Assembly (NCBI RefSeq): GCF_031457275.1
Contig: NZ_JAVDWH010000001.1
Coordinates: forward strand, 1-64,000
DNA from: Aeromicrobium panaciterrae
GTDB taxonomy: Bacteria > Actinomycetota > Actinomycetes > Propionibacteriales > Nocardioidaceae
Direction: 5' to 3'
DNA: 64,000 nt
Shown: piece after piece, positions 1 to 7,775 of the stretch
How positions within the stretch are numbered: position 1 is the stretch's first letter
How the letters are laid out: each line of letters opens with the position of its first letter
Translations under genes and position numbers: made by a program
Notes under the pieces: generated by a model
Database searches by the model: none
What the model was told of the DNA's origin: nothing
What the model saw: only the letters and a program-made list of their open reading frames with translations

Positions 1-162
1 TCCAGACCGTCGATGGAGTCAGACCTCGACCACGAGATTCCCAGACCTGACGGTCCGACCAACGGCACCAACCTCCGGGCACTCTGCCGAAGGCATCACA
101 ACATCAAAACCCATCAGATCGCCGAACCAACCGACTTCACCATGCGCGACCAAGCCGCCTGA
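1..162 (+). CDS. HNH endonuclease, DUF222-type, C-terminal end only (partial)
   Basis: Frame 1 is open from the first base to a TGA at 160-162, giving 53 residues. The peptide contains DLDHEIP, then PDGPTNGTNLRALCRRHHNIKTH. This is the HNH nuclease core (DxDH followed by N-L-x-x-L-C-x-x-H-H) seen at the C-terminus of the abundant actinobacterial DUF222/HNH proteins. The aromatic residue that usually follows the KTH motif is missing and the tail is short. The upstream part lies outside the window. The gene converges on the NDH-2 gene with 4 bp between stops. Function in the cell is unknown; the family is often linked to mobile or multicopy nuclease genes. The call rests on the motif alone. Confidence 0.7.
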   Translation, partial: SRPSMESDLDHEIPRPDGPTNGTNLRALCRRHHNIKTHQIAEPTDFTMRDQAA

Positions 163-166
163 AGCT

Positions 167-1705
167 CTAAGAGCGCTTCGCGGGGGACTTCTTCGCGGCT
201 GTATTGGCGGGTGCCTTCTTCGCCGGCGTCTTCTTGGCTGCTGCCTTCGCGGGAGCCTTCTTCGCAGGAGCCTTGGCTGCTGCCTTCGCGGGAGCCTTCT
301 TCGCAGGAGCCTTGGCTGCTGGCTTCGCGGCTGCCTTCTTGGTCGTGGCCTTCTTGGCGGCCGCCGTGGCCTTCTTCGCCAGCGACAGCGACTTGCCCTC
401 GCCGTACTGCTGCTCGAGCGCGCGCACGGTCGTCGGGTTGTTGGCCATGACCAGCGGAGTCTCACCGACGATCGCGTTGTGGCTGCCCCAAGCGAGGTAC
501 TTGGCAGTCAGGTTGATCATCGTGGCGAAGCGGTTGCGGTTGCCGAGCAACGTCGCAACGTGGAGCGCCACCCAGATGAACCAGGCCGGGAAGCCCTTGA
601 GGCGAGGCAGGCCCTTGATTTGCGCGATCGCAGACGCGCGACCAATCGTGGCCATCGTGCCCTTGTCCTTGTACTTGAACTTCTTCATGCCCTTGCCGTC
701 CTGGGCACGGTCAATCAGCTTGGCGACGTGCTTGCCGGCCTGGATCGCCGGCTGCGCCAGCTGCGGCAGCGGATCGGGGCTGATCGCGACGTCACCGATC
801 GCGTAGACATCCTTGAGACCCTCGACATCCCAGTCGTCACCGGTCACGATGCGACCGCCGCGGCCCTGCGGGAGGTTCCAGTCCTGGATTGTGGCGTGCG
901 CGGTAATGCCGCTGGCCCACACAACGATGCCTGCCTGGAGGAACTCCTCCTTGTCGCCCTTGGCGATCACCACACCATCGCTGCGTACTTCCTTGACCGT
1001 GGTCTCGAGGCGCAGGTCAACATCGCGCTTCTCGAGAGCCTTGCGGGCGTACTCGCGCAGGTTGGGGTGGAACGGAGCCAGAACGTGGGGGCCCATCTCG
1101 ATCAACGTGATGTGCATCTTCTTGGGGTCGAGCTCGGGGTAGGTCGTCGGCATGTCGTTGTTGCGCAGCTCGGCGAAGGCGCCAGCCGTCTCAACGCCGG
1201 TCGCGCCACCGCCGACGACGATGATGCGCAGGTCCTCGTCGGTGCGGTTGATCACGGCGTTCTCGAGCGCGGCAAACATACGGTCACGAACGGCAAGTGC
1301 CTGCGAGCGCTTGTAGAGCGGCATCGCGAACTCTTCAGCACCGGGCACGCCGAAGAAGTTGGTCGTGACACCCGCGGCGATGATCAGGTGGTCGTACGAG
1401 ACGGTAAGCCCGCTCTCGAGGCCCAGCGTCTTGTTGACGTGGTCCATCGTGAGGACCGTGCCCTTCATGAAACGCACGTTCTTCTGCTTGGCGCGGATCG
1501 CGCGCAGGAACCAAGTGACGTCGCCGGGGTTGAGGCTGGCGGTCGCAACTTGGTAGAGCAACGGCTGGAAGGTGTTGTACGTGTGGCGGTCGATCAGCGT
1601 GACGTCAACGTTGGCTCGCTTCAGCTTGCGGACGGCTGCGATTCCACCGAATCCGCCTCCGACTACGACTACGTGCGGACGCTGGGACGGGGAACTCTGG
1701 GCCAT
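167..1705 (-). CDS. ndh: Type II NADH dehydrogenase (NDH-2) with Lys/Ala/Pro-rich C-terminal tail
   Basis: Single-subunit, non-proton-pumping NADH:menaquinone oxidoreductase acting at the inner face of the membrane. The FAD Rossmann motif GGGFGG is at about residues 16-21 and the NAD-binding GGGATGVETAG at about 162-172. A conserved YAIGD-type FAD segment follows at about 300. The enzyme core ends near residue 443. Residues 444-512 are a strongly basic AAKKAPAK-type tail resembling histone H1 or mycobacterial HupB, which is not part of the usual family length of about 430-450. The tail is encoded by 39-bp tandem repeats. The start ATG at 1705 directly precedes the Rossmann strand. The FAD/NAD core call is firm; the role of the tail is unknown. 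Confidence 0.92.
   Translation of the reverse strand: MAQSSPSQRPHVVVVGGGFGGIAAVRKLKRANVDVTLIDRHTYNTFQPLLYQVATASLNPGDVTWFLRAIRAKQKNVRFMKGTVLTMDHVNKTLGLESGLTVSYDHLIIAAGVTTNFFGVPGAEEFAMPLYKRSQALAVRDRMFAALENAVINRTDEDLRIIVVGGGATGVETAGAFAELRNNDMPTTYPELDPKKMHITLIEMGPHVLAPFHPNLREYARKALEKRDVDLRLETTVKEVRSDGVVIAKGDKEEFLQAGIVVWASGITAHATIQDWNLPQGRGGRIVTGDDWDVEGLKDVYAIGDVAISPDPLPQLAQPAIQAGKHVAKLIDRAQDGKGMKKFKYKDKGTMATIGRASAIAQIKGLPRLKGFPAWFIWVALHVATLLGNRNRFATMINLTAKYLAWGSHNAIVGETPLVMANNPTTVRALEQQYGEGKSLSLAKKATAAAKKATTKKAAAKPAAKAPAKKAPAKAAAKAPAKKAPAKAAAKKTPAKKAPANTAAKKSPAKRS
246..323. repeat. 39-bp tandem repeat (2 copies) inside ndh
   Basis: Two adjacent 39-bp units, 246-284 and 285-323, differ only at the last bases. 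They encode two 13-residue Ala/Lys/Pro blocks of the NDH-2 tail. The unit is a multiple of three, so copy-number change would keep the frame, and tail length could vary between strains. Confidence 0.85.
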
Positions 1706-1754
1706 GACTTCAGTTTATCGGTGAGATGTCAGTGCACTGAAATCCGCGGGTGCC

Positions 1755-2681
1755 CTATGCGCCCTGGGGCTGCCTGCGTCGCAGTTGGACCAGCACGAAC
1801 ACGGCCGCGGCCGTCCATGGCCAGCCCACTCCGACGAACACAAATGACACCGGAACGGACACCGCAGCGAGCACGATCGTCGCGGTACGCGCACGCGGAA
1901 CACCCCGCAGCATCAGTGCCGCCGCTGTGCACGCCAGGACCGCGAGAACCCCACATACGACGAAGAAGATGAACATCCAGGTGACGAAATCCGATGGAGC
2001 GATCCCGTACTCGTCAAGCATCTTCTTGGTCGATCCCTTGGAGAGGGAGTCGACATATGAGTCGCGTGCCGTCACGTAGATCAATGCGTAGTACACGGAG
2101 AACATCAGGACCAGCCACGACGCAATCAGCGCCACCAGACCGGCGATGCGTACGGACTTGGGCTGTTCCAACGGAACAGCCGGAGCAGCGACAGGACCTG
2201 CAATCGGCGAACCGGGCACCGGAGGAACCGCGGGGCGCACGACGCCGTTCTTTGCGTCGAACCACGCTCGGGAATCCGGCGACCACAACTGGGTCGCGCA
2301 GACGACGGCGAGCACAGCAGGCAGCATGCCTGCCAACCCACCAATACCGATGAATCCCACAAACGCGAGCCCACACATCACGGTCAGGCTCACCCGCGAG
2401 ATTCGGTCGCCGCGAGTTGTGAACACGGCGAACACCACTCCGGCGATGGTCAAGACCACCACGGCGTACGCCGCACGGCGCAGCCACTCAATGGCTTGGG
2501 AAACCGTGAGGTCAACGCCGTCGAATGCTGGATCGTCGAGCACGTCCCGAACGCCATCCTGCAGCTCGATCGAGCCCCAGTTGGACAGGGCTGAGGTGAC
2601 GCTGCCGAAGACGATCAGGCTGGTCAGCCCGATAAAGATGCAGGCCATCGTCACGGATGGGGGTCTGCGCAGCTCGCTCAC
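1755..2681 (-). CDS. Hypothetical multi-spanning membrane protein
   Basis: About 308 residues. I do not recognise the family. There is a hydrophobic segment near the N-terminus (MACIFIGLTSLIVFG), one to two around residues 75-140, and two to three in the C-terminal third separated by an extracytoplasmic-looking stretch rich in D, S and K. The end is basic (LRRRQ). The start is uncertain: GTG at 2681 gives MSELRRPPSV; ATG at 2648 or GTG at 2699 are alternatives. The gene lies downstream of ndh in the same orientation, with about 50 bp between them, and is divergent from the secreted-protein gene. Confidence 0.6.
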   Translation of the reverse strand: MSELRRPPSVTMACIFIGLTSLIVFGSVTSALSNWGSIELQDGVRDVLDDPAFDGVDLTVSQAIEWLRRAAYAVVVLTIAGVVFAVFTTRGDRISRVSLTVMCGLAFVGFIGIGGLAGMLPAVLAVVCATQLWSPDSRAWFDAKNGVVRPAVPPVPGSPIAGPVAAPAVPLEQPKSVRIAGLVALIASWLVLMFSVYYALIYVTARDSYVDSLSKGSTKKMLDEYGIAPSDFVTWMFIFFVVCGVLAVLACTAAALMLRGVPRARTATIVLAAVSVPVSFVFVGVGWPWTAAAVFVLVQLRRRQPQGA

Positions 2682-2751
2682 CCGTTCATCCCACCACACC
2701 GCCCAAGTGGCTCAAAAAAAAGATCCTCGGAAAAGTTGTAAGGACCTGTGG

Positions 2752-2788
2752 GGTCTGTGGCTCCTACCTACAAGCAACACCACAGACC
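2752..2788 (+). promoter_or_regulatory. 9-bp stem-loop in the 5' leader of the secreted-protein gene
   Basis: GGTCTGTGG (2752-2760) is exactly complementary to CCACAGACC (2780-2788), with a 19-nt loop. It sits in the divergent intergenic region about 80 nt before the start at 2868. No T-run follows, so it does not look like a terminator. It could be an operator or an RNA hairpin in the leader. Function is not known. Confidence 0.5.
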
Positions 2789-2798
2789 AACTCAAAAA

Positions 2799-2854
2799 CA
2801 CACCACCAAAAACACACCACCAAAACCACACCACCAAAACCACACCACCAAAAC
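2799..2854 (+). repeat. Four tandem 14-bp repeats (CACACCACCAAAAC) in a G-free leader
   Basis: Copies lie at 2799-2812, 2813-2826, 2827-2840 and 2841-2854; the first ends in A instead of C. The array finishes two bases before the Shine-Dalgarno AGGAG of the gene at 2868. The RNA would contain only A and C here, so it would be unstructured and could act as a ribosome standby or translation-enhancing leader. That role is inference. Confidence 0.85.
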
Positions 2855-2867
2855 CACAGGAGAAATC

Positions 2868-3335
2868 ATGAACCGCATCATCCGCAACCTCGTCATCGCA
2901 GTCCCGCTCGCCACTGTCGGTTTCACCATGGTCAACGCGACCGCAGCCACTGCTGGTCCCAACGACCAGGACCTCCCCATCGTCATCAAGCCCAAGGGTG
3001 GAGACCCTGAGCCCAAGCCAGACTTCCCCATCAAGGACGCACCCAAGCCGAACAAGCCCAAGCCGCAGCCCAAGCCGGCCCCGAAGCCGCAGGTTGTTGT
3101 TCCCCAGGCTGACGTCGTTGAAGAGAAGAAGGTCGTCAAGGTCATCAGCGCCAAGGGTTCGCCTGACTCGATCGATCGCAGCGAGAACCTCTTCGTCGCC
3201 GGTCCGGCCGAGACTGAACTGGTCGCCGATGACAGCGACAACAGTGGACTCGACATCACCTGGCTGCTCGTCGGCGGCGGAGTCGTCACCGCCTCGGGTA
3301 TCGCGTTCGCAGCCCGCAAGCGCGCCAATGCTTGA
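2868..3335 (+). CDS. Secreted, membrane-anchored Pro/Lys-rich surface protein
   Basis: 155 residues from ATG 2868, which has AGGAG at 2858-2862 upstream; a longer in-frame ORF from 2748 only reads through the repeat leader. The N-terminus is a Sec signal peptide ending near TAATAGPND. A Pro/Lys-rich region follows (about residues 40-80, repeated KPKPQPKP), then an acidic linker. A C-terminal hydrophobic helix (WLLVGGGVVTASGIAF) ends in the basic tail ARKRANA. The arrangement is that of a sortase substrate, but no LPxTG-like motif is visible, so I call it a tail-anchored surface protein. A strong terminator follows at once, so it is probably monocistronic. Confidence 0.75.
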   Translation: MNRIIRNLVIAVPLATVGFTMVNATAATAGPNDQDLPIVIKPKGGDPEPKPDFPIKDAPKPNKPKPQPKPAPKPQVVVPQADVVEEKKVVKVISAKGSPDSIDRSENLFVAGPAETELVADDSDNSGLDITWLLVGGGVVTASGIAFAARKRANA

Positions 3336-3366
3336 TCTTGGGCAAGCCTGAACAACCCAAAGGAAG

Positions 3367-3396
3367 GGCCCCGCACCAACACGGTGCGGGGCCTTT
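3367..3396 (+). terminator. Rho-independent terminator
   Basis: GGCCCCGCACC (3367-3377) and GGTGCGGGGCC (3383-3393) form a perfect 11-bp stem with a 5-nt loop, followed by TTT. It ends the surface-protein gene. The opposite strand has a pyrimidine-rich CCTTCCTTT after the hairpin, so it may also stop the convergent RnfD-FNR operon. Confidence 0.92.
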
Positions 3397-3405
3397 CGCT
3401 TGTGC

Positions 3406-4971
3406 TCAGTAGCCGGTGAAGTAGTCCGTCTTCACGCGCTTGCAGCGCTTGACCAGTCCCGCGCGTACGGCGTTGACCATGGCGGGAGGTCCCGAGATGT
3501 AGGCAAGCCGTCGATCCAGATCCGGCACTGCTGTCGCTACCAGGTCGACCGATACGAACGGCGCTTCAACGTGACGCCACAGAGTCGGTAGCTGTTCCGG
3601 GGCGACTGGTGACACGATCACAACCCGGAATCCAGCCAGCACGTCGGCGTACGGGATCTCTTCTGGTGACGTGACGCCGTAGACAAGCACCGCATCGCGC
3701 TTCGGCTCGTGAAGGAGTTGGCTGATGAACGGGGTGATGCCGATGCCGCCGGCGATCAGCACCACAGGAACGGATGGATCCTTCGGAAGTACGAAGTCGC
3801 CGCCGACACCGGTGGCGTGGATGCGATCGCCCGGCTTGAGATCAACCATGGCCCGCTTGAAGCTCGACGACTTCTCGGGCACGCGGAGGGCGAAGGTGAC
3901 GTTGCCATCTGCACCCGGCGGCGAGGAGATGCTGAACGAGCGCCGCAGGCCTCTGCCGTCCGAGCCTTTGTGCGGGAGGGTCAGCTCGGCGAACTGACCG
4001 GGCCGGAACGCCACAGGCCGCTTCGGCTTGAACGTGAACTCATGCGTCTCAGGGGTCAGCTGGCGCTTGGCAACGAGGTCGAGGGCCACGCCACGACGAC
4101 GAGAGAACGCGAAGGCGACCAGGTTGCCGACGAGCAGTGAGAGTTCCTGCGGCTGACCCATGGCCCAGCCCAGGTCCGGCGGAGTGTCCGTAAGCAGCGT
4201 GATGTAGCTCGGGTACGCGAACACCAGCGCCACAACCGCCGCGACGATGAGTTGCTGTTTGCGACGCGGCGGCAGGGTGAGCGGCTCGCTCAGCATGAAG
4301 CCGGCCAGGAAGATGACGGGATAGGACTTGAACGTTGATTCGATCGCATTGCCGAGGCCCGGGGTGCGGTCATTGAGTGCGACAACGGTCAGCACAGCTG
4401 CGAGCAGGATGAACAGCAGACCGACATCGATCCGCCGCGTACGCCACAGGACCAGGAACGCGCCGACCACGACGAACGGCAGCATCTTGTCGCTGGCCGC
4501 CGACTGCCAGATCGCCGTCGTTCCGAAGTCGCGGCCCGCAATCTGCTGCGCCGCGTACACAATGAACGCGCCCGCGGCGGCCGGGTTGAAGATGTGTCGC
4601 CCGCGCCAGGCAAGCACGTACTTCGAGAGATTGGCGAGCGCAGCCGCGGCGGCCAACCACAGGTAGCTGTCCACGTCGGTGAACAGCATCGGCACGAACA
4701 GGAAGAACAGCAGCAGACCGGTGATGATCGAGGACTCGCTGTGCGGCTTGATGCGCCAGATCAGCGCGAAGATTCGGTTGGACCCGTACGAGACCACCAG
4801 CAGCACGGCGAGAGAGATGAGCTCGTGCTTGACCGAGACCCCGTCGATCACCCCAGTCGCCGAGAAGAGGATGTAGATCGCCGCCAGCACGCTGAGCACG
4901 ATCGTGACGAGGCGATACATCGTCACCCGCCCGAGCTGACGGTCCAGCAGATCTCTGACCTTGTCGATCAT
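3406..4971 (-). CDS. RnfD/NqrB-like membrane domain fused to ferredoxin-NADP reductase-type oxidoreductase
   Basis: 521 residues from ATG 4971, which overlaps the apbE stop as ATGA (4968-4971). Residues 1 to about 300 are a polytopic RnfD/NqrB-type domain (8-10 helices) including SSIITGLLLFFLF and HIFNPAAAGAFIVY. Residues about 305-521 are an FNR module: FAD-binding RRSFSISS, NAD-binding IAGGIGITPF and a C-terminal SGPPAMV plus aromatic end. Such fusions can take electrons from cytosolic NAD(P)H and pass them across the membrane. With the neighbouring flavinylated lipoprotein and ApbE it forms one electron-export unit. The architecture is clear; electron direction and acceptor are inferred. 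Confidence 0.85.
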   Translation of the reverse strand: MIDKVRDLLDRQLGRVTMYRLVTIVLSVLAAIYILFSATGVIDGVSVKHELISLAVLLVVSYGSNRIFALIWRIKPHSESSIITGLLLFFLFVPMLFTDVDSYLWLAAAAALANLSKYVLAWRGRHIFNPAAAGAFIVYAAQQIAGRDFGTTAIWQSAASDKMLPFVVVGAFLVLWRTRRIDVGLLFILLAAVLTVVALNDRTPGLGNAIESTFKSYPVIFLAGFMLSEPLTLPPRRKQQLIVAAVVALVFAYPSYITLLTDTPPDLGWAMGQPQELSLLVGNLVAFAFSRRRGVALDLVAKRQLTPETHEFTFKPKRPVAFRPGQFAELTLPHKGSDGRGLRRSFSISSPPGADGNVTFALRVPEKSSSFKRAMVDLKPGDRIHATGVGGDFVLPKDPSVPVVLIAGGIGITPFISQLLHEPKRDAVLVYGVTSPEEIPYADVLAGFRVVIVSPVAPEQLPTLWRHVEAPFVSVDLVATAVPDLDRRLAYISGPPAMVNAVRAGLVKRCKRVKTDYFTGY

Positions 4972-5834
4972 GCGAACACCTCTCCGGGGAACTCCGGCGA
5001 CCACTCGACGCGGCCGTCGGCGTGCATGCGTACAAACTCGTAGGTGAAACGTGGCATGAGCTGGGCTGGTTCGGCAAGGAACAGCGCGGTGGCAAGACCG
5101 TCGGCAAGCATGCAGGAGTCAGCAATTACCCACGTGGCGATGATGTCGCCAGTCGGCCGACCCGTACGCCCGTCGAGCACGTGATGCAAGCCATCGCCCC
5201 ACGCGCGACGGTTGGTCGCCGACGCGCACAGCGCCTGACCCGCGGCGAGCTCGGCCACACCGATCGCCCGCGATGTGTCGGCTGGATGCTCCAGCGCGAT
5301 GCGCAGCGCTTTGTCCGATCTGTGGAGCATGTCGCCGCTGCCGTCGACCGTGTACGAGTCGACGCCCGCGCCCTCGAGAACGTCTCCGAGCAGGTCAACC
5401 AGCAAGCCCTTTCCGGCGGCGCCGACATCGAGCAGCACGGGCGAGAGGTTCGTGAGGAACGGGCGGTGCCATGCAATCGCATCCCACGACGGAACAGGTG
5501 CCGGATCGGCTTGTTCGGTCAGCGAGTAGTTCGCGTCATAGCCAAGATCAGCCAGCGCTCGCCCGATCAACGGCGTGACCGCCCCGTCGGTGATCTCGTA
5601 CAACTCCGCATAGAGGCGAAGCAGCTTGTCCGCCTCGTCCGGAAGCTCCCACGTACCGCCTGATCGGGCGATCTGGCTGACCAGCGAGTCGTCGCGAAAA
5701 CGCGACCAGGCGGCATCGAATGACTCGATGCGCGCCGTGATCGCGTCGCGTGTCTCTGGAGTGAGCGGCGAGGCGGTGTCGATCTGCCAGGCCGTGCCTA
5801 TCGCCTCGAACTGCCAGGCGTCAGGCGGTGGCAT
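4968..5834 (-). CDS. apbE: FAD:protein FMN transferase (ApbE family)
   Basis: 288 residues, without an obvious signal peptide. ApbE attaches FMN to Ser/Thr of target proteins using FAD and Mg2+. Family signatures are present: FDAAWSRFRDDSL near the N-terminus, DVGAAGKGLLVD around 135, VDGSGD around 160, and HHVLDGRTGRPT around 220. The start overlaps the end of the FMN-binding lipoprotein gene by 14 bp and the stop overlaps the RnfD-FNR start by 4 bp, so the three genes are translationally coupled. The likely target is the lipoprotein encoded just upstream. Confidence 0.88.
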   Translation of the reverse strand: MPPPDAWQFEAIGTAWQIDTASPLTPETRDAITARIESFDAAWSRFRDDSLVSQIARSGGTWELPDEADKLLRLYAELYEITDGAVTPLIGRALADLGYDANYSLTEQADPAPVPSWDAIAWHRPFLTNLSPVLLDVGAAGKGLLVDLLGDVLEGAGVDSYTVDGSGDMLHRSDKALRIALEHPADTSRAIGVAELAAGQALCASATNRRAWGDGLHHVLDGRTGRPTGDIIATWVIADSCMLADGLATALFLAEPAQLMPRFTYEFVRMHADGRVEWSPEFPGEVFA

Positions 5835-6276
5835 CAGCCTTGATCTGTTCGATCGCTTGGTTGAAGCCCTGCGAGGTCAGCGATGATCCGGAGACCTTGC
5901 TGATGTCGAGCTCGTCGATGCTCTTGCCGACCGCCGCGGGGGCGATTCCACTGGCGAACTTCTGCTGGAAGCCCTTCGACGTGCCGTTCGTAGCCTCGGG
6001 AGTGACCTTGACGACGGAGATCACGCCATCGGCGAGCGTGACCTCAACCTTGACCTTCGACACGCCGGCCGGGTTGGAGTACTCGGCCTCGGCCTCGTAG
6101 ACACCGTCTTTGTACGTGCCGGTGGACGAAGTGCTGTCAGTGGCGGTCGACGACGTCGCGGACGTAGTTGGAGACGTATCGGCGGGATCACTACCGCCGC
6201 CGCACGCCGCCGTGAGCAGCAGCACCGACGCCGCAGCCGTCGCGGAGAGGAACTTCTTGTGAGTGGGGAGCTTCAT
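5821..6276 (-). CDS. FMN-binding domain lipoprotein (flavinylation substrate)
   Basis: 151 residues from ATG 6276, with AGGAG about 8 nt upstream; a longer reading frame upstream lacks support. The signal peptide ends in a lipobox (LLLTAACGGG), so it is a lipoprotein on the outer face of the membrane. After a Ser/Thr linker comes an FMN_bind domain (about residues 65-150). Its C-terminal SGSSLTSQGF resembles the S-G-x-x-x-T/S site where ApbE attaches FMN. First gene of the module with apbE and the RnfD-FNR fusion. It probably carries electrons outside the membrane. Confidence 0.85.
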   Translation of the reverse strand: MKLPTHKKFLSATAAASVLLLTAACGGGSDPADTSPTTSATSSTATDSTSSTGTYKDGVYEAEAEYSNPAGVSKVKVEVTLADGVISVVKVTPEATNGTSKGFQQKFASGIAPAAVGKSIDELDISKVSGSSLTSQGFNQAIEQIKADATA

Positions 6277-6364
6277 CGGTCGGACTCCTGGGTCGTGGAC
6301 TGATCGGTGACGTTTCATTGGGTAGAACGAGAGTGCTCTGGGGTGAGTTCCTGCTTCGCCATCT

Positions 6365-7765
6365 TCACAGGTTGGCCACAGCATGGGTAGCGGCGCGGAA
6401 TCCGCCCATGCCGTGCACACCCGCGCCGGGAGGCGTCGACGCCGAGCAGAGGTAGAGCCCCTTGATGCCCAGCGAGTATGGATTGGGCGACAGTCGCGGA
6501 CGCATCACGACTTGCCATGCGTCGTTGGCGCCGCCAGCGATGTCACCGCCGAGGTAGTTGGAGTTGTGCGCTTCAAGCTGCGCCGGTCCACTCACGGCCT
6601 GCGCCACGATGCGCTCGCGGAAACCTGGCGCGAACCGCTCGATCTGCGCGATCAGGGCTTCGGTCGCATCGCCGGTGTAGCCCTGCGGCACGTGCGCGTA
6701 CGCCCACACGGGGTGCACGTCGCCGACCGAACGACCCGGATCGGCGAGGTACTGCTGACATACGAGGAGGAAGGGGCGTTCCGGCATACGGCCGGCGGCG
6801 ACTTCCTTCTCCGCCGCGTTGAGCTGCTCGAACGTGCCGGCAACATGGACCGTGCCAGCCTTGCGTGCCCACTCATTGGTCCACGGGACGCCGCCGTCGA
6901 CGGCGAAGTCGACTTTGAAGACACCTGGGCCCCGACGCCACTTCTTGAACGGGCGCTGCACCCGTCCCGGCAACTCATCGCCGACGATCTTGAGCACGCT
7001 GTCGGGGGTCGTGTCGAACATGACGATGTCGGCCTGGGGTCGTTCGGTCACCCGATGACCCGTCTCGATCTTGCCGCCGTGCTGCGTGATCTCGGCAGCC
7101 AGCGCGCTCGCAATCGAAGCAGAACCACCCTTGGCGACAGGCCACCCATACGCATGGCTCGTCATGCCAAACATCAGTCCGAGACCGCCGGTGGTCGGCT
7201 TGTTGAGCGGGTGGATCGCGTGCGCTGCGAGTCCGGCGAACAGGCCACGAGCTTCATCCGTCTTCCAGCGACGCGCAATCCACGAGGCCGGCTGCATCGC
7301 GCGTGCACCGAAGCCCGCCAGCATGAACGGGTGCTTCGGTACGTGAACGATCGGCCGGAACAGCTCGTCGATCAGCGCATCACTGTTCTTGACCAGCGGG
7401 GCGTAGAGCTTGCGCCAGGCATCGCCGTCCGCGTCGAGCATCTCGGCGGTGCGATCGAGGTCGCGAAACATGACGCCGGCACGACCGCCGTCGATCGGGT
7501 GCGCGGCGTCGACTTCGGGCCACAGCCACTCGAGTCCGTGGCGCTCCAGCTCGAGCGACCGGAAGAACGGTGACGCCACAGCCGTCGGATGCGTCGCCGA
7601 GCAGATGTCGTGCACGAGTCCGGGGATCGTGAGCTCTCCCGAGCGCATCCCTCCACCGATCTCGTCCTCGGCTTCCAGCACCGTCACGCCGACACCGGCG
7701 CGCGCGAGCACGACACCGGCGGCAAGCCCGTTGGGGCCGGAGCCCACGACGACGGCAGTAGTCAT
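6365..7765 (-). CDS. Phytoene desaturase-like FAD-dependent oxidoreductase
   Basis: 466 residues. The N-terminal FAD motif is GSGPNGLAAG (about 8-17), followed by an E-rich strand and IGGG. The C-terminus has the CrtI/NAD-binding-8 signature LYLCSASTPPGAGVHGMGGF. The gene is of the NAD(P)/FAD-dependent oxidoreductase group that also holds carotenoid desaturases and prenylcysteine-oxidase-like proteins. No phytoene synthase or other carotenoid gene is nearby, so the substrate is unknown. It follows the DUF3556 gene with a 10-bp gap and is probably cotranscribed with it. Confidence 0.8.
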   Translation of the reverse strand: MTTAVVVGSGPNGLAAGVVLARAGVGVTVLEAEDEIGGGMRSGELTIPGLVHDICSATHPTAVASPFFRSLELERHGLEWLWPEVDAAHPIDGGRAGVMFRDLDRTAEMLDADGDAWRKLYAPLVKNSDALIDELFRPIVHVPKHPFMLAGFGARAMQPASWIARRWKTDEARGLFAGLAAHAIHPLNKPTTGGLGLMFGMTSHAYGWPVAKGGSASIASALAAEITQHGGKIETGHRVTERPQADIVMFDTTPDSVLKIVGDELPGRVQRPFKKWRRGPGVFKVDFAVDGGVPWTNEWARKAGTVHVAGTFEQLNAAEKEVAAGRMPERPFLLVCQQYLADPGRSVGDVHPVWAYAHVPQGYTGDATEALIAQIERFAPGFRERIVAQAVSGPAQLEAHNSNYLGGDIAGGANDAWQVVMRPRLSPNPYSLGIKGLYLCSASTPPGAGVHGMGGFRAATHAVANL

Positions 7766-7775
7766 GTGTTCGAGC

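Noticed and set aside
479-1972. Long plus-strand open frame opposite ndh
   Set aside because: Antisense of a clear NDH-2 gene; composition typical of shadow frames in high-GC DNA.
2752-2788. Stem-loop as a terminator of the upstream gene
   Set aside because: The flanking gene is divergent and no T-run follows, so it cannot terminate either gene in a normal way.
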